21,589 nucleotides of DNA from Gemmatimonadota bacterium (GTDB taxonomy: Bacteria > Latescibacterota > UBA2968 > UBA8231). The position numbers were made by a program, and so were the translations under genes. This document shows, piece by piece, positions 14,971-21,589 of this stretch (position 1 is the first letter of the stretch; every line of letters begins with the position of its first letter). The notes beneath the pieces are model-generated. The model saw only the letters and a list, made by a program, of their open reading frames with translations, was not told the origin of the DNA and searched no databases. The DNA lies in contig JAPOZF010000126.1 in assembly GCA_026706165.1 (NCBI GenBank), forward strand, positions 2,009 through 23,597, written 5' to 3'.

Positions 14971-16689
14971 GTGAATAGCAACGCCCCGAGGAATGCCAGG
15001 GGACTGGCTCGGTACGCCGCCGCCCTGTTCGCCGGCATCGCGGTATCCTGGGCATTGCCGGCTGCCGGGGAACAGGACGGCTGGAGCCTGTTTCCGCCGC
15101 TGGTCGCCATTCTCACCGCGGTTGCCACCGGCAGGCTCGCCCTCGGCCTGGGGACCGCCATCGTCGCCGCCGCCGCCATCAGCATGCCGGATGCGGGGGG
15201 ATGGACATTTCCCTTCGCCGTTCTCCAGCGCGCCGCCGTCGATTTCGTATGGGCGCCGCTGCGCGAGTCGTTCCAGCTCTACATACTCGCCTTCACCGCC
15301 TCCCTGGTCGGCATGGTCCGGGTGGTCGTCCTCGCAGGGGGGACCCAGGGAATCGCCGACCTGCTGGCGCGGCGGGCGCAAGGGGCCCGCTCGGCGCGGC
15401 TCGCCTCCTTCCTGATGGGGATGGCGATCTTCTTCGACGACTACGCCAACACCCTGGTGGTGGGCACGACCATGCGCCCGATCTGCGACGGATTCCGGGT
15501 GTCGCGGGAGAAACTCGCCTACATCGTCGATTCCACCGCCGCCCCGGTGGCCGGCCTGGCCCTGATCAGCACCTGGATCGGGTACGAGGTCGGACTTTTC
15601 GAAGGGGTCATGAAGGAGCTGAACACCGGGATCTCGGGATACGAACTGTTCTTTCTCGCCCTGCCGTCGCGGTTCTACTGCATCCTTTCGCTGGTCCTGG
15701 TCGCCTGTACAGTGCTGATGCGCCGCGACTACGGACCCATGCTCAGGGCGGAGCGGCGGGCGGCGGCCACCGGTGCCGTTCTGCGGCAGGGGGCGCGGCC
15801 GATGACCGGGGAGAGGAGCGACTCCCTGAAGCCGCCGCAGGGGGTGCGGCCGCACTGGTGGATCGCCGCTTTCCCGGTGGGCCTCGTGGTTTTCGGCGTT
15901 CTCGGAGGTATGCAGTGGGACGCCTGGGATTCCCCGGCTGTCGAGGCAGCCCGCCGCGGGTTCTTTCCCGCCGACGGCGGCTACTGGATCGCCGTCTTCA
16001 GCAATGCCTCCGGGGCCCGGGTGATGTTCCTCGCATCGATGGCGGGAACCGCCGCGGCGGCGGCGCTCGCCCTGACCCGCCGCTCCCCGGACGGGGTCCG
16101 CCCCCTGCTGGGGCCGGGCGGTGTGGCCGCGGCCTGGATCGGAGGCATCGCCAGCTTCCGGCACGCCCTCGTCGTCCTGCTGCTTGCCTGGGCGATCAAG
16201 GAGGCCTGCCAGGCCGTCGGCACCGACGACTACCTCGTCTCGGCCCTGGGAACCTCCCTGGCCCCCGGTCTCGTTCCGGTCGCCACCTTCCTGCTGGCGG
16301 CGCTCGTAGCCTTTGCGATCGGCACCTCGTGGACGACGATGGCGATCCTGCTGCCCTCGGTGCTGCCGCTCGCCTGGGAGCTCGGGGGCATGCCGGTCGC
16401 CGTGCTCACCGCCGCGGCCGTGCTCGACGGCGCCATCTTCGGCGACCACTGCTCCCCCATCAGCGACACCACCCTGCTCTCGAGCATAGCGGCGGCCTGC
16501 GACCACATGGACCATGTGCGCACGCAGATTCCCTACGCCCTTACCGCCATGGCGGCCGCCGCGGCCCTGGGGTACGCCGGGAGCGCGTACCTGTATCCCT
16601 CGTGGGTCGGTCTGCTGCTGGGTGGAGCGGGGCTCTGCGTGGTGGTGCGCCTTGCCGGCAGGGACCCGGAGGCTACCAGCTCGCCGTAG
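14971..16689 (+). CDS. nhaC: NhaC-family Na+/H+ antiporter
   Basis: Exchanges external protons for internal Na+ at the inner membrane; some relatives exchange other ions or organic anions. The 572 residues have about 11-12 hydrophobic segments, with family motifs MAIFFDDYANTLVVG (151-165), YIVDSTAAPVAGLALIST and GDHCSPISDTTLLSS (491-505), the last being the most diagnostic. A hydrophilic loop (about 255-290) divides the two halves. Start GTG 14971 has GGTGA six bases upstream; a TTG at 14965 is in frame but sits against that SD. It follows the sodium symporter, suggesting a sodium cycle. Its last 17 bp overlap the 3' end of the convergent lptE gene. Confidence 0.88.
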   Translation: MNSNAPRNARGLARYAAALFAGIAVSWALPAAGEQDGWSLFPPLVAILTAVATGRLALGLGTAIVAAAAISMPDAGGWTFPFAVLQRAAVDFVWAPLRESFQLYILAFTASLVGMVRVVVLAGGTQGIADLLARRAQGARSARLASFLMGMAIFFDDYANTLVVGTTMRPICDGFRVSREKLAYIVDSTAAPVAGLALISTWIGYEVGLFEGVMKELNTGISGYELFFLALPSRFYCILSLVLVACTVLMRRDYGPMLRAERRAAATGAVLRQGARPMTGERSDSLKPPQGVRPHWWIAAFPVGLVVFGVLGGMQWDAWDSPAVEAARRGFFPADGGYWIAVFSNASGARVMFLASMAGTAAAAALALTRRSPDGVRPLLGPGGVAAAWIGGIASFRHALVVLLLAWAIKEACQAVGTDDYLVSALGTSLAPGLVPVATFLLAALVAFAIGTSWTTMAILLPSVLPLAWELGGMPVAVLTAAAVLDGAIFGDHCSPISDTTLLSSIAAACDHMDHVRTQIPYALTAMAAAAALGYAGSAYLYPSWVGLLLGGAGLCVVVRLAGRDPEATSSP

Positions 16690-17200
16690 TGCGGTCGACG
16701 ATCTCCTCGATCACCATGTCGAGCCCGGCTTCGACGGCGGGGTCGCGACCCTCTTCGTCGTCGTCGGGAAGAGCCGCGTCGTAGGTCCCCCAGCCCTCCA
16801 GGCTCTCGAGGTCGAGCAGCGCACTTTCGTCGCTGGTGCGCACCAGTTCGGCCTCGATCCAGACGCGAAACCGGTACTGCTCGGTCACTTCCCCGGCGGT
16901 GAAGGTGAACGGGCGGTCCTCGAGGGCCACCAGCCGCAGCAGAAGCAGGGCATCGGCGCTCTCCTCGTCGACGACACGCAAGCGGCCGTCGACGGTGAAG
17001 GCTTCACTGATGCGCTCGGTGAGGGTCTCTGCGACCCGCTCCTCGGGGGTGTCGTTTTCAGCTACCGGAATGGCGACGCTGCGAATGCCGCCGACAAGCC
17101 CGGAACTGGTCGAGTAACGGGCGCAGGCGCCCAGGAAGGCCAGGGCGAAGAAGGGGAAGGCAAGGCTCCCGAAGCAGGACCTCAGGCTCCGGGTGGAGAT
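16673..17200 (-). CDS. lptE: LptE-type LPS-assembly lipoprotein, non-canonical start
   Basis: LptE is the outer-membrane lipoprotein that plugs the LptD barrel and helps insert lipopolysaccharide. The protein (175 residues from the start chosen here) has a lipoprotein signal ending in lipobox LGAC (C26), then SSGLVGGIRSVAIPVAENDT and ERVAETLTERISEAF, the pattern of LptE families outside gammaproteobacteria. No ATG, GTG or TTG lies in frame between the lipobox and the ribosome-binding region. ATC 17200 stands seven bases after a perfect GGAGG (17212-17208) and gives a good lipoprotein n-region. CTG 17185 is the alternative: it overlaps the upstream TGA as CTGA but has no spaced SD. Both are rare start types, so a base error must be considered. 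It follows the FlgT-C-like gene and overlaps nhaC at the 3' end. Confidence 0.78.
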   Translation of the reverse strand: MSTRSLRSCFGSLAFPFFALAFLGACARYSTSSGLVGGIRSVAIPVAENDTPEERVAETLTERISEAFTVDGRLRVVDEESADALLLLRLVALEDRPFTFTAGEVTEQYRFRVWIEAELVRTSDESALLDLESLEGWGTYDAALPDDDEEGRDPAVEAGLDMVIEEIVDRTTASW

Positions 17201-17790
17201 CGGGATTCCTCCGCGTCGGCGGCGGTTTCTTCCGGCGCCGGGGGCTCCCCCTGCCCCGGCTCGGCGGGCGCCTGGTCCGCGGCCTCGGCAGTCGCCGCCG
17301 TCGCGTAGGTCTTGGATGGCAGGTCGGGGGCCACCGGCTGCTCCGGGGAAGGGCCCGCAGCCGGCGGCTGGCGGCTCTCTTCCATCACCAGACGGGCCCG
17401 GTCCCCGACCTCGATCGGGCGAACCTTCGGGCGCCCCGCCAGACCGGTGGCGCGAACCTGCATGCTGGCGCGGTCGCCGGCAGCCGAACCGTAGGCCCCG
17501 AAGGAATGGCGCACCATCATGGTGCTGAGGGTGCCGGAGGTGTCGATCTCCTGCCTCAGGGGGGAGCGCACCGTGCACATGCGCTCCTGCACGTGCTCGA
17601 CCACCACCCGCGCCTTGACGACCTCCCAGTTGCCGAGGCTCTCCCCCGAGTCCGGATCGGCGATCTCCTGCTGTTCGGCGACGATGGCGAACACCATGCC
17701 CTCGCTGACTCCGTGTTCGGAGCCGACGTTGAGAACGAGGGTGGTTTCGTCGGCGACAGCGGCGACCTTGGCTGCGATGTTTTCCGGCAT
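17182..17790 (-). CDS. FlgT C-terminal-like domain protein, function unknown
   Basis: A 202-residue protein with no signal peptide or membrane segment from ATG 17790. Residues about 4-80 resemble the beta-rich domain found at the C-terminus of FlgT and in many uncharacterised proteins: LVLNVGSEHGVSEGMVFAI, then EIADPDSGESLG, then ARVVVEHVQERMCTV. The end (about 138-202) is a low-complexity Pro/Ala/Glu tail, probably disordered. No good SD is visible. The gene begins just past the terminator of the M23 gene, so it must have its own promoter or depend on read-through. lptE starts within its last codons, so the two are probably co-expressed. That link suggests an envelope-related role, but nothing in the sequence proves one. 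Confidence 0.7.
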   Translation of the reverse strand: MPENIAAKVAAVADETTLVLNVGSEHGVSEGMVFAIVAEQQEIADPDSGESLGNWEVVKARVVVEHVQERMCTVRSPLRQEIDTSGTLSTMMVRHSFGAYGSAAGDRASMQVRATGLAGRPKVRPIEVGDRARLVMEESRQPPAAGPSPEQPVAPDLPSKTYATAATAEAADQAPAEPGQGEPPAPEETAADAEESRSPPGA

Positions 17791-17830
17791 GATCGATTCA
17801 GTCTGGCGGAACGGTTGTCACAGGTACATG

Positions 17831-17866
17831 AAAAAACCCGGTCTGCAAAAGCGCAAGCCGGGTTTT
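17831..17866 (-). terminator. Rho-independent terminator after the M23 gene
   Basis: On the minus strand AAAACCCGG pairs with CCGGGTTTT (9 bp), extended inward past a mismatch, with a loop near GCTTTT. A six-T run follows (complement of 17831-17836). It begins about 18 bases after the M23 stop and is the clearest terminator in the window. Confidence 0.85.
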
Positions 17867-17883
17867 CGTCCTCCTGGCGGCCC

Positions 17884-18921
17884 CTATCCTCCCGCAGCCG
17901 CTGCCGACAGCCAGCCTGCGACGCGGTTGTCTTCGGGCCAGTCGAGGAGAAAATCCTCCGGATCGAGGTACCCCTTCCACCCCCCCGCCTTGATGTTCTG
18001 GTAACGCACCGCGTAATGCAGGTGCGGTCCCGTCGAGCGTCCGGTGCTGCCCATGGTACCGATTGTCTGGCCCCTTTCCACCCATTCCCCTTTCCTGACG
18101 AACATCTTGTCAAGGTGGCCGTACTCGGTGCGGAACGTTCCCGGAAGGATGTAGACCTCACCGGAGTCCGTTTTCATCCTGAGGTCGTGTTTGATTACGA
18201 TGACGTTTCCGAGCCGGTTGTCCCAGTACGAGTGAATCACCTGCCCGTCGGCGGTGGCGATGACTTTCGTGCCCTTGCGCCCCGCGAGGTCCAGACCGAA
18301 GTGGCGCGCCTTGCGCCCCGTGAACGGATCGATCCGCGGACCGAACTTCGACGACTTCCACGCCAGATCTCGCGGAACCGGGGAGATCGTCGGCAAGGCG
18401 CGGCGCCCCTCCTCGCTGAGCCGGTAGTTCCTGAGGATCTGGTCGTAGCTGACTTCCTGGAAGCTCGCCTCCATCCGCAAACGGAAGATGCGGCCCTTGA
18501 TATCCTCGACGAGGGACCGTTTGCGCGCCGGCAGGAAAGCGTACTCCTCGGGCAGCTCTTCCGTGTACTCGCTCAATCCGCCGATACCCCCCAGCCTCGC
18601 GTCCTCGGTGTCGAGCTCCATGTTGTGCAGGGCGCGGAGCCGGTAGTCGTTCTGCGCCAGCTCCGTCATCACCTCTTCGAGGTCGGTGAGGTCCCTGCTC
18701 GTCTGCTGCAGGGAATTCGCGAGCTGCAGGTTTTCGTAGCGCAGATCGGCGATGGCCGCGGACTGATCGGCGCGCAGGAAGTACCCGGATGCGTAGTAGC
18801 CGACGGCACAGCAGATCAGCGCCAGTCCCACCGCTCCGAAAATGGGCGAGGAAATCCTGATCTCCTTCACATGCCCGTCGCTGGGCGGAATTACGATGAA
18901 TGTGTATTGCTTGCGGGGCAT
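17884..18921 (-). CDS. Membrane-anchored M23 (LytM) peptidase
   Basis: A zinc endopeptidase fold that cuts peptidoglycan crosslinks or activates amidases. The 345 residues comprise a short cytoplasmic N-terminus, one membrane segment (about 27-48), a coiled coil (about 50-105), a linker and the M23 domain (about 190-325). Zinc and catalytic residues are intact: H207 and D211 (RHFGLDLAG), H269 (EYGHL), and H300/H302 (GPHLHYAV). That implies an active hydrolase, unlike degenerate EnvC-type activators. Start: ATG 18921 begins the conserved KQYTFIVIPP segment; the GAGGT beside it is too close to be an ideal SD, and GTG 18948 is an alternative. It is divergent from the S41 protease gene and followed by a strong terminator. 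Confidence 0.9.
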   Translation of the reverse strand: MPRKQYTFIVIPPSDGHVKEIRISSPIFGAVGLALICCAVGYYASGYFLRADQSAAIADLRYENLQLANSLQQTSRDLTDLEEVMTELAQNDYRLRALHNMELDTEDARLGGIGGLSEYTEELPEEYAFLPARKRSLVEDIKGRIFRLRMEASFQEVSYDQILRNYRLSEEGRRALPTISPVPRDLAWKSSKFGPRIDPFTGRKARHFGLDLAGRKGTKVIATADGQVIHSYWDNRLGNVIVIKHDLRMKTDSGEVYILPGTFRTEYGHLDKMFVRKGEWVERGQTIGTMGSTGRSTGPHLHYAVRYQNIKAGGWKGYLDPEDFLLDWPEDNRVAGWLSAAAAGG

Positions 18922-19349
18922 ACCTCGTTCAGGGTCCCGGGCAGGCACTCGAATTGTATGTCAACGGGGTGAGAATGGCGGGTGGAGCGAAGACGGAGAT
19001 GGCAGTGCGTCTGGGCGTCAAGGTGCAATCGGACCGACGGTTTCTCACACGCTGAATCGGGAATCTTTCGTGCGCGGAACCAGCGCACTCTGCATTACTG
19101 CAACCTGTTCGTAACAGAGACCCCAAAGTAGCCACCGTCTCCCGGAATGTCAATCACCCGCCAGCCCCCCGGTATTGTCCCGGGAGACTCCTGCCCCAGC
19201 CCTCGCATTTCAGACAACAACAACCCGGTTTCCGCTCCGGTCCGGTTGTTCTGCAAGGTTCCCCACCCGATCCACCCAATCCCCCCGCGGCCCGCGTTGC
19301 GGCCCGGATGCGCCCGGTATACCTTTGTCGCAAGTGTTGTAAGTGCCGG
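18922..19349. other. Divergent spacer between M23 and S41 genes, no gene supported
   Basis: A 428-bp stretch with no coding ORF I believe. A plus-strand hairpin is seen at 19219-19250 (AACAACCCGG with CCGGTTGTT, one bulge), with flanking CAGA/TCTG able to extend it. A direct repeat GCGGCCCG occurs at 19287-19294 and 19299-19306. A minus-strand ORF ending at 19095 crosses the S41 promoter and uses rare codons, so I do not call it. The region may be a long double leader or contain a small RNA. Confidence 0.45.
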
Positions 19350-19355
19350 TATAAT
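19325..19355 (+). promoter_or_regulatory. Promoter of the S41 protease gene
   Basis: A perfect TATAAT (19350-19355) is preceded by TTGTCG (19325-19330) with a 19-bp spacer, a little long. The predicted start near 19362 leaves a leader of about 14 bases holding only the SD AAGGGG (19363-19368). The spacer has imperfect tandem repeats of TTGT...AAGTG. Confidence 0.55.
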
Positions 19356-19375
19356 CTGAATTAAGGGGACAGGTA

Positions 19376-21274
19376 ATGGCATTCCGTACGGGGGTGGTCG
19401 GTGCCTTCGCAACTCACCTGCTGCTGGCTGGACTCGCCTTCGCAGAGGGGCGGGAAACCAGGGTTGAAGACGAGGTGCGGGATTACCTGCTCCCCGTGGT
19501 GAGGCACTTGATGGAGTTCTACATCGACGAGGTTCCACCCGATTCGCTGATGCGCGCAGGGGTCGACGGCCTCTTCCGCGCCCTCGATCCGGGGTCGGAC
19601 TTCACGTGGTCCGGAGAGGGCGGCAGCTGGCCGGAAAACTTCACCCGCCTCGAGAGGATCGTGCACCACCTCGACCGCAAGGCGTTCTACTCGGTCGGCG
19701 CCGACACCCTGGTCCGCTTCGGCATCGCGGGAATGATGTCGATGCTCGATCCGGACACGGTCTTCATGGAAAAGATGAATCTCGACAACTTCCGCATCGA
19801 CGTTCAGGGAGAATACGGAGGGCTCGGGTTCCGCATCCAGGTGATCCGCCCGGACAGCGCCATCGCCATCGCCTCCCTGCTGCACGAGAAAACCCCTGCC
19901 GCCCTGGCCGGAGTCCGGTCGGGGGACATCATCATCGCCATCGACGACAGCGCCACCACGCACATGTCGGCGAGCGACGCGGCGAGCCTCATGCGGGGCA
20001 TGGCCGACACCCCGGTGACTCTGACCCTGCTCCGGGCAGGGGTGGATGAGCCCCTGGAGATCACCATCACCCGCAAGAAAGTCCACATCGACGGGGTCTC
20101 CTACTCCACGATGTTCCCGGACTCCACCGGATACATCCGGTTGCTCAAGTTCCAGCACAACTCCGCCAGCGAGGTCGACTCCGCCCTGGCCGGCCTCATC
20201 GACCAGGGGATGAAGCGGCTGATACTCGACCTGCGCAGCAACAGCGGCGGGTTCCTCCACGAAGCGGTGCGCGTCGCCGACCTGTTTCTCCCGAAGGATC
20301 AACTCGTGGTCTACACCGCCGGACGCGCCTTCGAGGATACCGCGAAGTACTTCACGAGGAAGGTCCCCAGGTTCGGCGAAGGGCCCCTGCTGCTGATGGT
20401 CGACCGCGGCTCGGCCAGCGCTTCCGAGATCGTCTCGGGGGCCATGCAGGACTTGGACCGCGGCCTCGTTCTGGGCCAACCGACGGTGGGCAAGGGTTCG
20501 GTGCAGAAAACCACCTCGATCGGTGAAAACGCGGAGCTCAAGCTTACGGTTGCGGCTTATTTCATCCCCAGCGGGCGCTCGATCGACAAGCGCATGCGCA
20601 AGGATTCCACCCTGGTGGCCCTGTCGGACCAGGAGTTCAGGACGCGGCACCGGGGACGCATCGTGCACGGGGCTGGAGGGATCACCCCCGACATTCCCGC
20701 GGCTGGTCGCAAACGCACCCCGCTTTTTGCTCAGCTGGAGGGCTATTGGACCGCGGACAGCAAGTTCTTCCGCTTCGCCCGCGAGTACCCCGTAAACCAC
20801 CCGGAACTGACCCGGGAGTTCGTCGCAGAAGACCCGGTCCTCGAGGAGTTCCGGGAGTACCTGGAGGAAGGTGAGTTCTCCTATGTCAGCGACCTCGAGA
20901 GCCGGCTGCTGCAGCTCGAGGAGGCGGTCGAGGAAGAAGGTGAACAGGAGAGGCTCGAGAAGCCCCTGGACAGGCTGAAGAAGGGGATCGACAACATCGA
21001 GGAGAAGCACTGGAAGGCCGACGCCGAACTGATCAAGTGGAAATTGACCTTCGACATCCTCGAAAAGGCATTCGGGATGAAGGGGGCCTATGCCTACGAT
21101 GTAGCCGTAGACCCACAGGTCCGGATGGCCAGGGAAATCATCGCAGATCCGGAGCGTTACGAGAGCTATTTCAGGCGGATCGAGGTCGGCCTCGCCGATG
21201 AGGAGGCGAATCGCCGCGGCCCCGGATTCCTCAGGACTGGAAGCGAGGCTGGGGGTGGACCTCGGGGTGCTTGA
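19376..21274 (+). CDS. Secreted S41 C-terminal processing peptidase (Ctp/Prc family)
   Basis: A periplasmic serine protease that trims or degrades envelope proteins. The 632 residues show a signal peptide ending LAFA-E (about residue 23), an N-terminal helical region with LDPDT (136-140), a PDZ domain (about 143-222, GGLGFRI and AGVRSGDIIIAID), and the S41 core with LDLRSNSGGFL and DRGSASASEIVSGAMQ. The nucleophile is S348, with K373 (GKGSVQ) 25 residues later and Q377, matching the Ser-Lys dyad spacing of E. coli Prc. A C-terminal extension (about 490-600) is acidic and coiled-coil like, probably for oligomers or adaptor binding. ATG 19376 has AAGGGG seven bases upstream. Its own promoter and terminator make it a single-gene unit, divergent from the M23 gene. 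Confidence 0.93.
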   Translation: MAFRTGVVGAFATHLLLAGLAFAEGRETRVEDEVRDYLLPVVRHLMEFYIDEVPPDSLMRAGVDGLFRALDPGSDFTWSGEGGSWPENFTRLERIVHHLDRKAFYSVGADTLVRFGIAGMMSMLDPDTVFMEKMNLDNFRIDVQGEYGGLGFRIQVIRPDSAIAIASLLHEKTPAALAGVRSGDIIIAIDDSATTHMSASDAASLMRGMADTPVTLTLLRAGVDEPLEITITRKKVHIDGVSYSTMFPDSTGYIRLLKFQHNSASEVDSALAGLIDQGMKRLILDLRSNSGGFLHEAVRVADLFLPKDQLVVYTAGRAFEDTAKYFTRKVPRFGEGPLLLMVDRGSASASEIVSGAMQDLDRGLVLGQPTVGKGSVQKTTSIGENAELKLTVAAYFIPSGRSIDKRMRKDSTLVALSDQEFRTRHRGRIVHGAGGITPDIPAAGRKRTPLFAQLEGYWTADSKFFRFAREYPVNHPELTREFVAEDPVLEEFREYLEEGEFSYVSDLESRLLQLEEAVEEEGEQERLEKPLDRLKKGIDNIEEKHWKADAELIKWKLTFDILEKAFGMKGAYAYDVAVDPQVRMAREIIADPERYESYFRRIEVGLADEEANRRGPGFLRTGSEAGGGPRGA

Positions 21275-21331
21275 AGACCCGGTCTCGGAGTTCTGAACCG
21301 GATCCTCCCGTTGTTCCGGCTGCTTTCGACC

Positions 21332-21370
21332 GGGCCCGCTTCTTTCGCTGGAAGCCGGGCCCTTTGTTTT
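21332..21370 (+). terminator. Rho-independent terminator after the S41 gene
   Basis: GGGCCCG plus CTTC pairs with GAAG, one bulged C, and CGGGCCC; the loop is about eight bases, followed by TTTGTTTT. It lies about 58 bp after the S41 stop on the plus strand. Confidence 0.8.
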
Positions 21371-21379
21371 GCTCTTTCC

Positions 21380-21545
21380 CAGCAGTATACAATTGAGCAC
21401 TTGTCAAAAACAGGTCAGGGAATTTGTATATGTATATTTTACAATATGTTACACATATTATTTGTCGTGCTCTGACTTGCTCCCGCATCATCAGGTCGAT
21501 TATATTGGATAATCCTGAGACCCGGGAGAGCTTCGCAAGAAACCG
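21380..21545. promoter_or_regulatory. AT-rich island with a perfect dyad and possible promoter
   Basis: The DNA drops from GC-rich to very AT-rich for about 90 bp. It holds AATATGT-TAC-ACATATT (21443-21459), a perfect 7-bp inverted repeat with a 3-bp centre, and tandem TGTATA hexamers near 21425-21436. A wider pair GAGCAC / GTGCTC flanks the island. A TATATT (21501-21506) with TTGCTC 18 bp upstream could be a promoter for a plus-strand gene beyond the window. It looks like a regulated upstream region. Confidence 0.4.
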
Positions 21546-21589
21546 GTGAAACGAACGCAACCAGCTGTTTTTGATGACGATATGAAGAG
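21546..21589 (+). CDS. Possible start of a further gene (14 codons visible)
   Basis: GTG 21546 opens a frame (MKRTQPAVFDDDMK) that is still open at the window edge, downstream of the AT-rich island. There is no good SD and too little sequence to name a product. A later ATG (21574 or 21582) could equally be the true start of something else. Confidence 0.22.
   Translation, partial: MKRTQPAVFDDDMK

Noticed and set aside
18953..18964. TTGACA directly followed by TACAAT upstream of the M23 gene
   Set aside because: Both hexamers look like promoter elements but touch each other, and neither has a partner at 16-18 bp spacing.
19095..19382. Minus-strand ORF ending in a barrel-like GYFGVSVTNRLQ
   Set aside because: It crosses the S41 promoter and start, uses many codons rare in the neighbouring genes, and lacks a start with an SD. 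A decayed remnant cannot be excluded.
21231..21560. Minus-strand ORF across the S41 terminator and AT-rich island
   Set aside because: It runs through a clear terminator hairpin and changes composition midway; no recognisable motif.

Overview
The window is GC-rich DNA from a Gram-negative (diderm) bacterium. The outer membrane is implied by an LptE-type lipoprotein, a second lipobox protein, a DsbD-type thiol reductant exporter, a LytM/M23 envelope protein and a secreted S41 protease. GTG starts are frequent (eight of the sixteen main genes by my start choices). The gene set looks chromosomal and mostly housekeeping or envelope related. I cannot name the phylum; an uncultured or deep-branching lineage is possible but unproven. 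I see no rRNA, tRNA, CRISPR array, insertion sequence or phage gene.

Layout. (1) 1-7629, all minus strand, six genes that read as one long transcription unit. In transcription order they are an extended-SDR NAD-binding protein, AroA (EPSP synthase), an enolase-superfamily acid-sugar dehydratase-like protein, DsbD, a short MetE-type methionine synthase, and a family 2 glycosyltransferase that runs off the left edge. Dehydratase/DsbD and DsbD/MetE overlap by the same four bases (GTGA). (2) 7675-9951, plus strand: RarA/MgsA AAA+ ATPase fused to a C-terminal class I methyltransferase domain, divergent from block 1 across only 45 bp. (3) 9962-10477, minus: CvpA-family membrane protein, tail to tail with rarA. 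(4) 10663-12818, plus: HEAT-repeat lipoprotein overlapping (GTGA) a secreted tandem NTF2/SnoaL-like protein. (5) 12908-16689, plus: sodium:solute symporter, then a NhaC-type Na+/H+ antiporter. (6) 16673-18921, minus: M23 peptidase, a terminator, a FlgT-C-like protein of unknown role, then lptE, whose start appears to be non-canonical. (7) 19376-21274, plus: S41 C-terminal processing protease with its own promoter and terminator, divergent from the M23 gene across a roughly 450 bp region with no convincing gene. (8) 21275-21589: terminator, an AT-rich island with a perfect dyad, and possibly the first codons of another gene.

How parts may work together. The symporter/antiporter pair fits a sodium cycle: solute uptake with Na+ and Na+ extrusion by NhaC. 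The divergent M23/S41 pair fits cell-wall remodelling, because carboxy-terminal proteases in other bacteria control M23 hydrolases. The HEAT lipoprotein and tandem NTF2 protein are translationally coupled and exported, with no known function, and are the best candidates for an undescribed envelope module. Several enzymes depart from textbook active sites (AroA, the enolase-superfamily protein, the SDR). No single locus is clearly a new defence or mobile system.
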